From the NCBI GenBank assembly GCA_946902985.2, contig OX336388.2:1501042545-1501106544 (forward strand): a DNA stretch of 64,000 bases, written 5' to 3'. Under the pieces are notes generated by a model. That model searched no databases, was not told where the DNA came from, and saw only the letters and a list, made by a program, of their open reading frames with translations. The position numbers were made by a program, and so were the translations under genes. This document shows, piece after piece, positions 21,372 through 33,784 of the stretch. This DNA comes from Meconema thalassinum. Taxonomy: Eukaryota; Arthropoda; Insecta; Orthoptera; Tettigoniidae. The stretch's first letter is position 1. Each line of letters opens with the position of its first letter.

Positions 21372-21438
21372 CTGCGTGGCTAGCCCCTTGGACTGCGAAT
21401 CATGAGGTCTCTGGTTCAAAGCCCAGTCCTGGGAAATG
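21372..21438 (+). repeat. tRNA-like segment, probably a SINE head
   Basis: GCGTGGCTAGCCCCTTGGAC resembles an A box and CTGGTTCAAAGCCCAG a B box at normal spacing. I could not close an acceptor stem, so a functional tRNA gene is unlikely. Confidence 0.45.
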
Positions 21439-22015
21439 TTTTTGCTACCAGATTATCCATTTAAACGATATCTATCATAACATTATGCGTCATTTTAACA
21501 GAATCTACATGAAATTACGATTTATCTAATTTTAATTACAATAGTTTGCACCAAGCAGGAGTTGGGAAATTTGATTGTATCGAACATTATTTCTAGTAGT
21601 CTATAGATAGGCTAAAGACTATGGTTTCATTCCACCTCTTAATTTACAATATAATATGTGATGTTTGTTCAAACAAGTGTGACAGTAGCTTATCTCCAAT
21701 TCAATCTATACATTCATCATAGTACCAGTATGAAAACGGAGCGTAAATTAACATTTTAAGAATGTCCAAGCCGTGTAGTATACGAGTAGGGTAACATATC
21801 AGATGACTTGGCATACATTCCATCTCAATTTCATAGTAGGATAACATGTTACACGTCATATGCGACTACTGTAAGGCTCGTATCTTTTTTTTCCTGTCGA
21901 CATCTCTTCGAAGTGCTTGTCGCTCGATATGGCCCATCATATTTGATCCAGGTGATAATTCAATAATTATGTCATAGTGGTTATAGTGTCAAGAACATCT
22001 TTGGTTCTTAAGTTT
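21439..22015. other. Unassigned AT-rich sequence
   Basis: No protein, RNA gene or repeat boundary recognised. Confidence 0.5.
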
Positions 22016-22512
22016 AGGGGCTGCGACAACGCGGTCATGTAGCCCCATGTACTTTGGGTGTGTGTAGAATCTGTCTGATAACCGGTGTTAATTGTGATGA
22101 CTGTATTAGTGTGTGTTATCTGTTTTTAATTCAAGTAAGGACTGCAGACTTTTGAATTTTTCAAATAGTTCCTACTTTTGCTGCTAAACGCCACCATCAA
22201 CGACTACTAGTTCAGAACTTAGCTACCAGATGCCACCGCAGTCGGCTCTTGGCAACGAATGTAGGAACCTAAGAGCGTTGTTTACATTCTTAACCTATAC
22301 AATTTAGCTTCACACAGGTGTAATTAGTGGAAGGTTCTTTAACATGCCATAAATCTATGACATGGGACCACCGGCTTTACTTCCCCTCCAAAGGAAGGCG
22401 AACGGAGGGATTTTTAACACTCTTAAAAAATCAGACGACTTCGGCCGAATTTGAACCCGCGATCTTGGGCATAGCTCAGCATGCTACCGACTACGCCACC
22501 GAAGCCGCCAAG
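22016..22512 (-). repeat. SINE family B, full-length copy
   Basis: The minus-strand head reads GGTGGCGTAGTCGGTAGCAT (A box) and CGCGGGTTCAAATTCGGCC (B box). The body and tail mirror 15345-15846. The tail reads TACATGACCGCGTTGTCGC, then AGCCCCTAAA. The better-preserved head here defines the 5' end of the family. Confidence 0.85.
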
Positions 22513-22733
22513 AAGATCATCTTTACTGGTAGCTAGTATGGACCGTCCTGTAACAGGAAGCCACTGCATAAATATGGTTTTCAAGAAGTTGTCCTTAACC
22601 TGCTTACTGGCTAGTTTGTATTTGCATCTCTCGTAAGAGCTGAGTTGTCTTCTTGTCACCCAATTCTAAGTTTTTTAATAGGTTAATCACTTTCCTATTT
22701 TCTGAATCTTCGAATTCCTAGATAAGTTCAGTT

Positions 22734-22958
22734 TTAAGATCTGTTAACGGAGTGGTAGATAATGGTAGTCAAAAAATCTTTAATTAATTCCATGACATCC
22801 ACTTCTAATAATGCAACGTTATGATTAAATTTGGTGGTTTCATTTTTTACACCCAACATAGTAAATTGTGCTTCCACTTGAAGGAACCATACCTTAATGT
22901 TTTTTCCCCAGATTTGCAAAATCTTCACTGAAACACGTACAAGTTCCGCTTCGTTCAT
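22734..22958 (-). pseudogene. Gypsy-type gag N-terminal fragment
   Basis: 75 codons: MNEAELVRVSVKILQIWGKN, then VWFLQVEAQFTMLGVKNETT and KFNHNVALLEVDVMELIKDF. This is the N-terminal pattern (I-P/Q-x-W...WF-x-QVE-x-QF...T-K-F) of Gag in many insect Gypsy elements. No zinc knuckle or pol follows. Confidence 0.72.
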
Positions 22959-23770
22959 TGCTGAGGTTAGTAGTGTATTAGTGTCTTCAGAGTTGGTCAG
23001 TTTTTACACTTCACTCTTTTTCAAGATTAGGGAATTCCCAACACAATTGGATACAATCGTGTTGACTGACTGAAAAACATCAAATTTCGATGAGTAACTT
23101 GTTAAAATTATACAATATTCTTTGTTGTTCTGACACAGTTTTCCATTTTTTAATCTCTAAAACATTGGCTGGGGGATTGATTCCCTTACCCTTTCAGGTT
23201 AGACTTGAAAGTTTGATAACCTCTGTTGTTATTTCGGAAATCCTTGTCAATCTGTTCCATCTGCAGTTTCCCATGTGATTGCTTTGCATGTCAAAACACT
23301 CGGGTTGCATATTTTCTAAACTTGCGGAACATGTCAGGATCTTCTAGTTTTGCTCCATTTCTTCCAAGCATCTGTTGTACATACCAGTACGTAGTCACAG
23401 GCTCCCTTCCACCATCTTGTGCTTTCGTTTTACAGCTGCCTGTTGGGTCGTTGGCACATAGTCCATCCAGTTCTTCAATTCAAAAGTCAGATGCTGTCGT
23501 TATTGTTCCACAACTTGATGATTGTTTTTTAGTTTGTCATCATATCACTGAATGCAATCTTCTGCTTTTGGAGTCCTCTTGAAAGGGATGAAATTCATCT
23601 TAATCTGTCAAGCTGGGCAACTCTGTGTATCTTGATGTTCATAATTTCCATCTTTGCTGTCTTACAGATTGCCACATGATCAATCTGTTTCTCTCCATTC
23701 AAGTTACCAGGTGACAAGCCAAGTCTTCTGTTTACTTTGTTTGTGTTTATTGAATATTCACATTATCTAC
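22959..23770. other. Unassigned, contains one arm of the 4.4-kb hairpin family
   Basis: 23024-23096 matches the hairpin arm at 4492-4552 (AAACATCAAATTTCGA). The minus strand at about 23290-23480 has a short readable stretch (DPDMFRKFRKYATRVF), but the frames are broken and I do not recognise the protein. Confidence 0.4.
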
Positions 23771-25335
23771 ACTAATACAATAAAGCTGAAGAGTATTTTT
23801 GTTTGTTTGTTTAAACTCGCTAATCTCTGGAACTACCAGTTGGATTCGAAAAATTATTTTTGTTTATAGCCAGATTCAAGAGGAATAGTTTAGGCTATGT
23901 AATATTAGGCTACACCTCTCAGGTAACCTTAAATATGGATTTTTGTTCATTAAGTCGGAAGAACAAGCGTTCCTGAACAGCTTTATCTGCGTGCGCTGGC
24001 GTTATGGTTAGTGATACGTACACCGTTTCACCAATCTGAACCAAAATTTGTATACTCACCCTTTGGAACCCTGCGGATAACACTGTCCACTTCAAATTTC
24101 GGACAGACCACTCCATTCCCTGCATTTAGGCCCTTTGGCACAAATCTACACCGTTTCACCGATCTGAACCAAATATTACATACACTTTGAAACCCTGCTG
24201 GTAACACTGTCCACTTGATATTTTGGACAACACTCTCCATTCCCTACATTTAGAATAACAGACAAAATGAACTTGAAAACCACGTATTAAAGCACTAGAA
24301 CCATTCATGTCTGTAGTAGTGTAACTGGAAGAGTATTTAATAAGTTTATTGTTGACTGGCAATACCAGTGTTCTGGTGTAAAATTGCGAAAATAGTTAAA
24401 TCTTGTGCAGCTTATAAATTGCAGTCACGGGGAGTAATTCGTGCAAAAAGATTTCTTAGGTCCCTTAAAGCAGTTATCATGAAAATATTATGCCTCTGTA
24501 TAAGTGCAATGGTGTTTTTCCCATTTTCAACACCAGGCAAATGCTGGGACGGTACCTTCTGACAGGCCACGGCTGCTTCCTTCCACATCCTTGCCCAGTT
24601 TCATTCACCATCATTCATTTCATCTCTCATTAACTCCTCTCATGAGGTTGGCATCAGGAAGGGCATCCGGCCGTAAAAACCATCGCCACAAAGACTTCCA
24701 TCGCATCTCATCCCCGACCCCGTTGGAAAACGGGAATAATAAGGGGTAGACATACATACATAAGTGCAATGGTGTTGGTGCAATAGATTGAGGTTATCAG
24801 CTGCAATAAGCGTTAGTGCTTTCAAATTTACCTTCATTTATTCCGTACCTTATCGTTGAGCGCTATGTGGCGATAAACGATACTATTGCTACCTCAGGAG
24901 CTCGGGACAGCCGAAGTTTTCCAAAGTGTTCTGATAATTTTCCTACAGCGCTATGCAACAAAAGACGACACTAACAACCAATGAAATATAGGCCTTAGGC
25001 AGTGTCTTTTATTTCACTTACTCCTCTTTCTAATCATTTTTTTAAATTTGTTTGTAAATTACATGTGTCAGTGCTGTAGTTAGTAAATAGCCGTTTCCCT
25101 ATTCATTATCATTGTTATCATCACGGGAAAGTTACCTGAATGTTACGTCCGTTATACTGTACTACTTATCACCCCTACTATTACCACCACCACCACCACC
25201 ACAAAAAATTTTAAAAATATATATATTTTATTTTCTGTTAGTTTAAGTATCATGTGCCAGTTCTGTAGTAGTATTCATTATCATCCATAAAACAAAAAAA
25301 TCCACCGGGCGAAGCCGGGCACTACTGCTAGTCTA
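23771..25335 (-). repeat. Interspersed repeat R1, copy 2 (empty copia site)
   Basis: Reverse-complement match to the outer parts of 4755-10040. Starts near AATAAAGCTGAAGAGTATTT and ends CGAAGCCGGGCACTACTGCT. At 25238-25258 the minus strand reads GATACTTAAACTAACAG without interruption, where copy 1 has the copia. It carries its own SINE insertion at 24515-24759 and about two minisatellite units. Confidence 0.82.
24515..24759 (+). repeat. 5'-truncated SINE inserted in R1
   Basis: A perfect 15-bp duplication, ATAAGTGCAATGGTG, flanks it (24500-24514 and 24760-24774). R1 copy 1 has the site once. It starts in the body shared with SINE family A (CAGGCAAATGCTGGGACGG) but ends in a different tail (GGCATCAGGAAGGGCATCC) with a short (CATA)n end. 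That tail resembles 3' ends of some LINEs. Confidence 0.88.
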
Positions 25336-25387
25336 ATATAAAATGTTCAACATATTTTGACAAGTCTTACACCATTTTTTGTTGGCC

Positions 25388-25845
25388 TTCCTGTGGGCCC
25401 TCGTGATGTAGCAGCTAGCATTCTTGGCTGTCGCCCCGATGGTCCGAGCTCAAATTCTAGCTCTGCTAAGAAATGTGTTTCTTGCCTGAGGGCTGGAATG
25501 GGGTTCACTCGGCCTCGTGAGGCAAAGCCAAGAAGATATGGATTTGATTCCTAACTCGACCACCCTAGAAGTGGATTTTTGGTTTCCCCATTTCTACTCC
25601 AGGCAAATGCTGGGATGGTTCCTAACTTAAGACCATGGCTGCCTCCTTCTCAAGGTTCTCCTCAAGTACAAATGAAAAATCCACAGCCTGCTTCCAGTCT
25701 CCGACCGGGTCAGGAACCTCAAGTACAAATACACACACTAATACAAACACCTCAATAATACAAGTTGTGAAAAAATTCTACACGAAGTACCAGGGGCTGA
25801 AATTACCATAATGTTGAAGCCCCTAAATAAAATAAGATAAAACAA
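25388..25845 (+). repeat. SINE family A, full-length copy
   Basis: The head has GATGTAGCAGCTAGCATTCT (A box) and GGTCCGAGCTCAAATTC (B box). The body carries CTCCAGGCAAATGCTGGGA. The tail reads ACACACACTAATACAAACAC, then GAAGCCCCTAAATAAAAT. About 455 bp. It gives the uninterrupted layout of the copy split at 16126/20655. Confidence 0.82.
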
Positions 25846-28730
25846 AACAACTTGCTTTTCTTTATACTTTCTATAGGATTTATTTATCATGCTGAACCAA
25901 TAATCTGATCTGGCCAAACAATTTTGAATGTGTGATTTGATTAATGCTTATTCAGTAAGTTGATCTGAATCAGCTCGTGACCTCATCGTGTCTGATGCTC
26001 ACGTACGAGATGGGTGCATGGGATATGCTTGCTTGATGCAAGGATCTGGTTATAATGCTGTTATTAATTTTAATCCTTGTTATGTGATATGTATTTATTT
26101 GGGTGCTGTTTTTATGCCATATTATGTTTATTTACAGGCCATTAGGAAGTTGAACAAATACAGTGAAGAAAGAGCATTGACAAAGACAGAGCTAGAAGCA
26201 GTCTGCCTCTATGGTGATACTATCAGGAACTGCCTTATAATGACAAGTATTTTTGACTGCAGCTGGTTTTGTAGTCAGGTATACTCCATGAGCCCTTGAG
26301 GCTGATGCTGGAATTCGTTGTTATGAAGTGTAGTTTGCCTGGCATGTTGTTGTTAAGTTATTTATTATTGAATTTTTAATTATTTAATATTGCATTTTTA
26401 AATATTTAATATTACATTTTAATTGTTATTGAATTTTTCATTATAAGATTATGCAACTTAAATGAAAGACAAAGGTTGTGGCCTGCAAATTATGGATGGT
26501 GGAAGGGATGACATTGATTTATGTGCAGTATACAGATGGAATCTAGGAAAGAAAACAAGATGCAATGACTGTATGTAATGTTTTATTACTTTCTGTGATT
26601 GTGTATTTTATGAGATTTTATATTGTTTTATTGTACTTCAAAGTTTAGAGCTATGTTTCTTTAATTTTTAGAAATATATTCTTGATCAGTTATTAATGCT
26701 TAGCTGACTATTTCAAGGATAATTATACAGCATACAACTGCTCTGTCTTGCATACCTTTTATTCTTATTGCTTTTAAAATTGGCTGCAGTTTTCCAAGTT
26801 TGGAGATCTGAGTAGTTGTAATGTTCTTTGGCTTCTAAACACAGCAAAATTTCCTTAACCATAGAGAAGTTGCACTTGACTGAACCAAGTTAGTGTGTTG
26901 CAAGGTAATTTCTGACCTCTGTGATCTAGCCCTTTGCAATAATTAAATTCTTTAACTTAAGTGGGATTATAACAGGGTGTGGATAATTCAGAAACACCCA
27001 AAATGACAAGACACCTTTGGAGTGGAATGTACATCAACACTGAGGAAATGAGTGAATGTGTAGGGAAGGCTTTTTATCACTTTACAATGTCCCTCACCGC
27101 AGCTCTTCCTGAATGACTATCCCTATACTTCGGGCACTCAAGGGTAGAAATAGGAAAATAATACCAATGTAGATTAAACTAAGCAAGCATTGTATCATAT
27201 CAAAGATTCATGAGGCAAAAGATAACTTCCAGAATTTATTTTCAAAATTACATGTGCATGATGCCTGTATAAATTGTAGTTCTTGCCAAATAACTAATGT
27301 AAAGTGTTCCCAGACTTCATGTGCACCCATTCTCTTTATTCATATTCATATAAATGTAATAGAAAATAAATTTATGCACAAATTATGCATTGACTATAAT
27401 AATATATAGACATTGGAAAACTAAGGAACCAGCAAGCATTGGACGAATTATCATTGTTATTATTTACAAATATTTATTATTTACTTGACTCTTCTCAGAT
27501 GTATTTTCCACCAATGTTAGTGGATCGAAAATAATTCCCTTCCTTGTGATCCACCATCAGTCAGATTAGGGCAGTCAATTTAACAGCTTATGTTGTAGCA
27601 CATCTTGATACCGTTGCCTTTTTCTTGGAACATACTGTAACCTCATTCATAGTTTTAACAACACAAATGAAGCACACAACACACAATAATAAGAAGTATG
27701 GTAGTTTCTGGTTAAGCATATTGAACAATGATTTTATATATTTATTATCTGCTACGTTCTATTGCAGTCTGTTGTACAAAATGTTTGCATGATGTCATTG
27801 AACCGACAGTCATGATCTGCCAATGTTAGTTGTATGCATATGCTTGATTGTAATAATTCAGAATGTTTTGTTATTATTTATTTCATCTAGTTAGTGTTAC
27901 TATAATATTTATTAAATATGCCTTCTTCTAGTCAACTTGATTGTTCTAATACCACCCCCTAACCTGGTAACAAAAACTGGGAATATCATCTCTTTATAGA
28001 GATTTCTAATAGGAAATAGAGAGAATAGTCTGTAAGAGGACAAATTTGAATCCTGGACCAGGACCTAGGCTATATTTGTTACATTTCAATGAAATTAACC
28101 CCAATCAGTCCTAGTTATTAAAAATTAAATTAATGTCTGATGAAAATATGTCCAGTCCTAGACTTATGTGAAATGTGAGACTCAGAACTTTGAATCACTT
28201 CTTAATGGCAACACTTTAGATTATTGTGACGGACCTTCAATGTCAAAACAATGTAGTAGGAGAAAATATAAATAAATGGATAGATTTATTTACACATGTG
28301 GGCAAAGTCCCTGGTGACAAAAATTCAATAAACCTACTATTTTAAACGTATACACTAAAGTTATGGAAAAAAAGTTAAATTTTCTGTAGAAACATATAAT
28401 TCAAAACAGTAATTAAAAATAAATAACTTACTATTCCAACCCCTTCCCTCCAACACACATCAACACATTTCTACCCACAAATCTAATTAAAACTTCTTGT
28501 TTTTGTTGACACTGCCCGACTTGCTTTTTAAAACTAAGAACATTTGGAGGCATAAGACTGAAAATATCCTCTAGCAAATGGTTCCATTGTAGCCTATTTC
28601 ACCTCTCCTCACAAATGAATACATGCCTCAGTTACTATTCCAATTATTTAGCGTATGATGAATACAATATTATAGCCTATATAATATTATGTACAATATA
28701 TACAGTACAACCACCATCTCAAGTTCATAA
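25846..28730. other. AT-rich region without recognised elements, one candidate exon
   Basis: The longest stretch of the window without an identified transposon. Low-complexity ATTTAAT runs lie near 26350-26450. Apart from the candidate exon at 26138-26246 I see no coding signal. It may be intron or intergenic host DNA. Confidence 0.5.
26138..26246 (+). CDS. Candidate internal exon of an unknown host gene
   Basis: The frame reads AIRKLNKYSEERALTKTELE, then AVCLYGDTIRNCLIMT. A splice acceptor (TATGTTTATTTACAG) precedes it, and a weaker donor (ACAA then GTATTT) follows. The 109-bp length and an ordinary amino-acid mix unlike the nearby LINE frames make it plausible. I do not recognise the protein family, and chance remains possible. 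Confidence 0.35.
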
Positions 28731-29507
28731 CTAGAGTTCCATGTTAAAAGTTGAGAGCCAGAGAAGGGCTTCGCTTGAGACACAGTGTAAGTCTTCTATA
28801 GAGCCTCTGTATGCACGTAAAGGACACTCGAATGTAATGTGGTCCACTGTCGGTTCCTCTTCTCCGCAGTCACATTGAGGTGATGCCTTCCATCCCCATT
28901 TGAAGAGAGTGGCTCCACATCTAACTTGGCCGGTCCTAATACGGTTAGCGTCCTCCACTGTCGTCTGGGAAGGGAAAATCCATCAGGGCACTTGCAGGGG
29001 TTCTTAATGATGTGATGATTTGGTAACGAGTATTGCAGATGCCATTGTTCTCTCCAGGCGTCCGATACATTAAAGGAGGTGTCCTGTAGATTCATTGCAG
29101 TACGCCAAGAAGGGTGTCTTGATTTCAGTCGTTTGGTTGGAGAAGCTGCTATGTCAGAATGAATAGGGAGGTGAGGATTGTTTTCTATTTTCTTCCATAA
29201 GTTAAGCAGTGACTGTGATCTTAGGGATGGAGGTGGGATATGGCTTAGGGTGGGAAGCCAGTATGTGTTAGTAGGTCGGATGCACCCTGTAATGATACGC
29301 ATTCAGCTGGGTGTCTACTAGTCCAATGTGAGCACTGTTATGCCAAGTTGAGCAACAATATTCAGCGACGGAATAAGAAAGTGCAAGAGCAGTGAATCTC
29401 AGGATTTGAGCATTAGCACCCAAGGATGTACCTGCCAGCTTTTGAAGGATGTTATTCCTGGTCTTGATCTTGGCTGACACATTGCAGAGGTGATTCTTGT
29501 AGGTCAA
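28731..29507 (-). pseudogene. LINE C-terminal region with zinc-knuckle-like motif
   Basis: Frames read LSYSVAEYCCSTWHNSAHI (near 29390), then TGCIRPTNTYWLPTLSHIPP (near 29280), and near the end CDCGEEEPTVDHITFECPL, a CCHC motif typical of Jockey and R1 type LINEs. Frame changes near 29290 and 28950. Confidence 0.82.
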
Positions 29508-29588
29508 CGACCTGTCCAGGGTGACTCCCAGGTATTTTGGGTTACTACAGTATTGTAGATTCTCTCCTCTGAATGGTATGGTTGGTTT

Positions 29589-30357
29589 CTACCCAGAACT
29601 TCTATTCCGCAAGTGGAAGGTAGACACAACAGTTTTCTGAGGGTTTGGTCTAAGGTTGTTCTGACGAAAGTAGCTGTCTAGGATCTTTAAGTCTGATGTT
29701 AACATCGACTCAGGCTCATCAAAGTGTTGGTGTTGGGCGGCCAATGCGATGTCATCTGCATAGATGAATTTTCTGGATTTGGTTGCTGGGAGATCATATG
29801 AGTACAGGTTGAATAGTAGAGGGGCCAATATAGAGCCCTGAGGGAGTCCACCATTTATCTTATGTACTTTACTCCTGGAGTCTTCTGAAAATATCTGAAA
29901 GTACCTATTACTCAGCATGTTACTGAGTGATGTGGTGAGTTTCAGGCAAGGGATGATGCTGATAAATTTAAGAAGGAGCTTATCTTGCCACATGGTGTCA
30001 TATGCAGCTGTCAGATCTAAGAAGACACCAGTGCTTACCATTTTGTTCTCAAAACCCTTTTCAATATGGGTAACTAGTGCTAAAATCTGTTCATCGCATC
30101 CATGTCCAGGTCTGAATCCAGCCTGCTCGACTGGAATATGCTGATTGATTGTCGCAGAGATCCTGTTATGTATCAGCCTTTCCAGAAGCTTCATTGTGAC
30201 ACTGAGGAGTGCTGTTGGCCGGTAACTCTCAACTTTTGTTGGGTCCTTAGATGTTTTTAATACGGCTATTATTTTTGTCTTCTTGAAGAGTGAAGGTAGG
30301 TGACCTATCTCTAGAATGTTTGTGAAGAAGTTAGTAAGCCATTTGACAGCAGCTGGT
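29589..30357 (-). pseudogene. LINE reverse transcriptase domain
   Basis: The frame 29589-30194 carries QAGFRPGHGCDEQILAL, motif A FLDLTAAYDTMW, GGLPQGSILAPLLFNLY and motif C FIYADDIALAA. Upstream (30195-30357) the start of RT is readable only with frame changes. Both catalytic Asp of YADD remain. Confidence 0.88.
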
Positions 30358-31737
30358 CTAAGATGGAGAATGAACTCTGGATATATATACCATCAGCACC
30401 TGCCGCTTTCCCAGGTTTAGTGGTTGAAATGAGGCAGAGAATTCCGAGGATCGCAGAGCCAAAGGTTTCTTTTCCTTGAAGAGTTGCTTTACATGTCTTC
30501 TATGATGCTTTTCAACTGAAACCTTTGAGGTAGAGATCATATGCTTGGCCATGTCATTTAGCCTGATGCTTGTTTTTGGTCTAATTTTGCTGTTTGATGT
30601 GTCCAATTTCCTGATCAGGCTCCAAGCTTCCCTGCTGGAGTGAGTAAAGTCTAAGGACTCAACAGTTTCTTGCCAAGTTCTCTTCCTGTTTTCATCTAGG
30701 GATTGTAAAAATTCAGAAGCCGTATCTGGATCACCATTGGCCTCAAATTCTTTGAAGAGCCTTTCACTCTCCTCGTTCCAGCCGGGGATGTATTTTTTAC
30801 GATATCCTCTTGGGATACATCGTTTTGCTGCACTTTTAACTACATCAATGAATCTGCTGTAGTTGCTATGGATAGGTCTTATCCATCGCAGGTTGGAGTC
30901 CTTCTGTTTAGAAAATTCATCCCAATTGGCTTTTTTTAAATTCCATCTCTGTTTTGGGCAGGAGTGAACAATAGGCACAAGCAATCCAGACTGGAGAATT
31001 ATTGGTCTGTGCTGACTGTGAGGAAATTTGTTGAGCACTGTGCATCGTATGTTGCTAAGTGGGTGTTGTGACTGCATTACAAAACAGAGATCCGGGGTGT
31101 ATTCTTTGTTCCATCGTGAAGAAGAGAAGGAAGCCTTATCCTTGGCATCATAGATAAGTTGAAGGTTTTCAGTTTCCATCCAGTCAGTAAGCTTTTCCCC
31201 ATTTCTGTCGTTCTCCTTGTATCCCCATAGTGTGTGATGGCTGTTTAAGTCCCCTGCAATTATACTTGGATTTTGTAAAGTTGGAATTGGGGGAGATGGC
31301 CAGGGAGTTCCAGGAGGTTTATATACGTTGACTACTGTCAAATCACAAACTTTGATTGAGGTAGTAAATATTTCATTATCTGAGGAGGATGGCAAGACTT
31401 GATATTGTGTGATATCGCTCCTCACATAGGTGGCAATCCCTTACTTCGCATGGTTAATTGCGGACACTAATTTAAATCCTGGAATCTTCCCTCTGAACTG
31501 CAGTTGGAGATCATTTTCGGTGTGGGTTTCTTGAAGCAGGATGATGTGAGTCTTATGTTCTTTGAGAACCTTTGCTAGGTGTTCACACTTTGCTCTGCTA
31601 ATGTCTTTGATGTTAAGCTGGCATATTTTCAATAAAGTGCCAATGTTACGAACTTGAGGGCCCTGAAAAGGGCCCCTAGGTGTGTTTCTCTTCCAGTTTC
31701 GTTGACCGAGAGGTCGTTTCCGACAGTTCGGTCTCAT
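30358..31737 (-). pseudogene. LINE APE-type endonuclease
   Basis: 31441-31737 holds the start (LKICQLNIKDISRAKCEHL and ILLQETHT, the catalytic Glu block). After a stop near 31440 the frame 30358-31425 continues with AGDLNSHHTLWGY (Asp/Asn block) and SQHRPIIL, where the usual SDH is SQH. An intact 355-codon frame covers endonuclease end and linker. The changed SDH suggests lost activity. Confidence 0.85.
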
Positions 31738-31857
31738 CTTATCACTGTTGCTTTCTTAGCACCACCCTGGGGACACGTGTAGGGCAGAGTTGTGGTTAAA
31801 CCTATGGACGTGACTTAGTTTAACATAACAAGAATGATCATATCGGCTTGTGTATGT

Positions 31858-32164
31858 TCAATTAATGACAGAGAAAGTTAATTGTTTATGTAGACGGTCG
31901 TCGTCGGCTGTAACTCGATTCCGAGTAAACATACTTCTTCCTGCATAGAGCTTTTCAGACCAGCTTGTGGATGTGCTCCTGATGACTAAACAGGCCAATC
32001 CTGGCATGAAACATGCGCCCACATAAATTGCACTCAATGGTCGGGGGAGGACGGGGTTGCAATTGACGAAGCTTTCTTGCTTGTCGCTTGGCCTCTTCAT
32101 GTCTGCGACGTAGACGAAGTTGGGGAAAAAAAGAAAAATTTAAGATTTGTAACACAATTTCCAT
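31858..32164 (-). pseudogene. C-terminal C2H2-type zinc-finger tail of another LINE
   Basis: The frame 31955-32164 reads RRRHEEAKRQARKLRQ and ends CNLCGRMFHARIGLFSHQEH with a further His. This C-x2-C...RIGL-x-SH pattern is common at the C-terminus of RTE-like insect LINE proteins. It is separate from the Jockey-like element: the order would be wrong for one protein. Confidence 0.6.
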
Positions 32165-32226
32165 CCTCCGCGCTATGGTTAACCATAATCTAGATGACTT
32201 CTGGCCAGATCTATACTAGTCCTAAT

Positions 32227-33493
32227 TAGTGATGTGGGCCGGGTAAATACCCAGTGGGAAGGTAAATATAAATTGGGTATTTACCCGGGTATATACCCAG
32301 TGGTCATTTAAATACCCAAAATGAAGGTATTTTCAGTTTTTGAGCTTTGTACAACACTTTTTGATGTGTTGATAAAGTGTTGGACAAACAAGGACTGAAA
32401 CACAAGTATTTGATGCCTTAAATTGAAATCAGGAACAATATTGATCCTTCAAAAATAAGAAAAAAGGAAAATGGACGTCCAGGTATTTTTGGGTATTTAT
32501 ATGTTTTGGCACTATAACCTTGTCTTTAAGTGTGTTTTTTCCTTAAACTAAAGTAAAATATTGGATAAAACCTCTTGGTCATTTTGTGATTTAAATATTT
32601 AATAATTACCAAGATATTGAGAAGGTAAGAGTTTTATTATGGTACTGGAAATGAGCAACAAAGATGTGGGAGGGAAAAGCTACTTTTGTAGTAATAAGAG
32701 TAGGCTATATGCATATTAATTGAAATATGTGTATGCCAAAACTCAAAATGCAATAAAATATATTCAATAGAAAGTACATTTGAAAAAAAAAAAACTAAGT
32801 AAAAGTGCTTTAAGTTATTTTTCTTCAATTTTCAATATAAAAAAATATTTTTTTTAAATCATACTCTCAATAATACAAATGCATGTCAGGAAGTTTTTGT
32901 AGTATGTGGGCTCTATAATGGGTGAGGATGTATGTCAGCAAGCATTTGGGTTGGCAACAATGTTCAGCTCATCCTACCCAGAATTCAAAATGACACTGTA
33001 CTTCCCTCCCATTTTCTATTCTTTGTTTGATTTTCTATTTACTAGTCTTTTTGGTTATTTGATTATTTATTTTATATGTGAATGATATTACAAACCTTTG
33101 TAGAACTTGGCCAATGATCTGAATAACTTTCCCCCAACTTTTATCTGAATGTTTGCAAAAAGGCCTAGTTCAATATTAACCCTGAGTTTTTCAGGTTATA
33201 CCGTAACTATTGAATTTTATCTCCTGATCTAATTCCCAACTCTAATTCTGTTTTTAAGTCCCAATTCTAATTAAATTTAATTTTATTAACTATCTAATGT
33301 TGTTACATTTCTAAACAGTTAATGTAGAATAGTTTGCCTATCGGCACCCTTTTTTAAGGTTCAACTTACGACATAGAATTTTTAAGGAAAAATCTATAAT
33401 ACCTGGGTATTTACCCAAATTGGGTATTTACCAAGAGTATATACCTTGGGTACTTACCCCGATTTATAAATACCTGGGTATTTTACATCACTA
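32227..33493. mobile_element. Non-autonomous hAT transposon
   Basis: The ends TAGTGATGT and ACATCACTA are inverted, and AATACCCAG is repeated inverted close by. GTCCTAAT flanks both sides exactly (32219-32226, 33494-33501), the 8-bp duplication of hAT. Multiple GGGTATTTACCC-type subterminal repeats lie at both ends. 1,267 bp, no transposase frame. Confidence 0.92.
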
Positions 33494-33784
33494 GTCCTAA
33501 TAGTGAGAGCTATACCTTCAAATCAAATCAAATCAAATCAAAATCACTTTATTTGCAATGAGGTGTCAACCTCGGTGGCAAATGAGGTACATAATTTACA
33601 AACACTACACAATATTAAAAGAATAAAGTAACAAACACCCAAAAGAATACAGTAACAAACACTACACAATATTAAAAGAATACAGTAACTTAATGTACTA
33701 TTCACACATTGATTGAACTCCCCTCTCACAACTGCTGTAGGAATTACATAGCACGTATAATGTTTCTAGGAATACAGCACTAAG

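Larger units (their letters stand above)
28731..31740 (-). mobile_element. Jockey-like non-LTR retrotransposon, broken
   Basis: Endonuclease, RT and a Cys-rich C-terminus are present in the correct order on the minus strand but in several frames. There is no long intact ORF2. The 3' end lies below 28731. The 5' end is near 31740, where a frame starts with MRPNCRKRPLGQRNW. Confidence 0.85.

Noticed and set aside
21372..21438. Functional tRNA gene
   Set aside because: A and B box-like motifs are present but I could not pair an acceptor stem. A SINE head is more likely.
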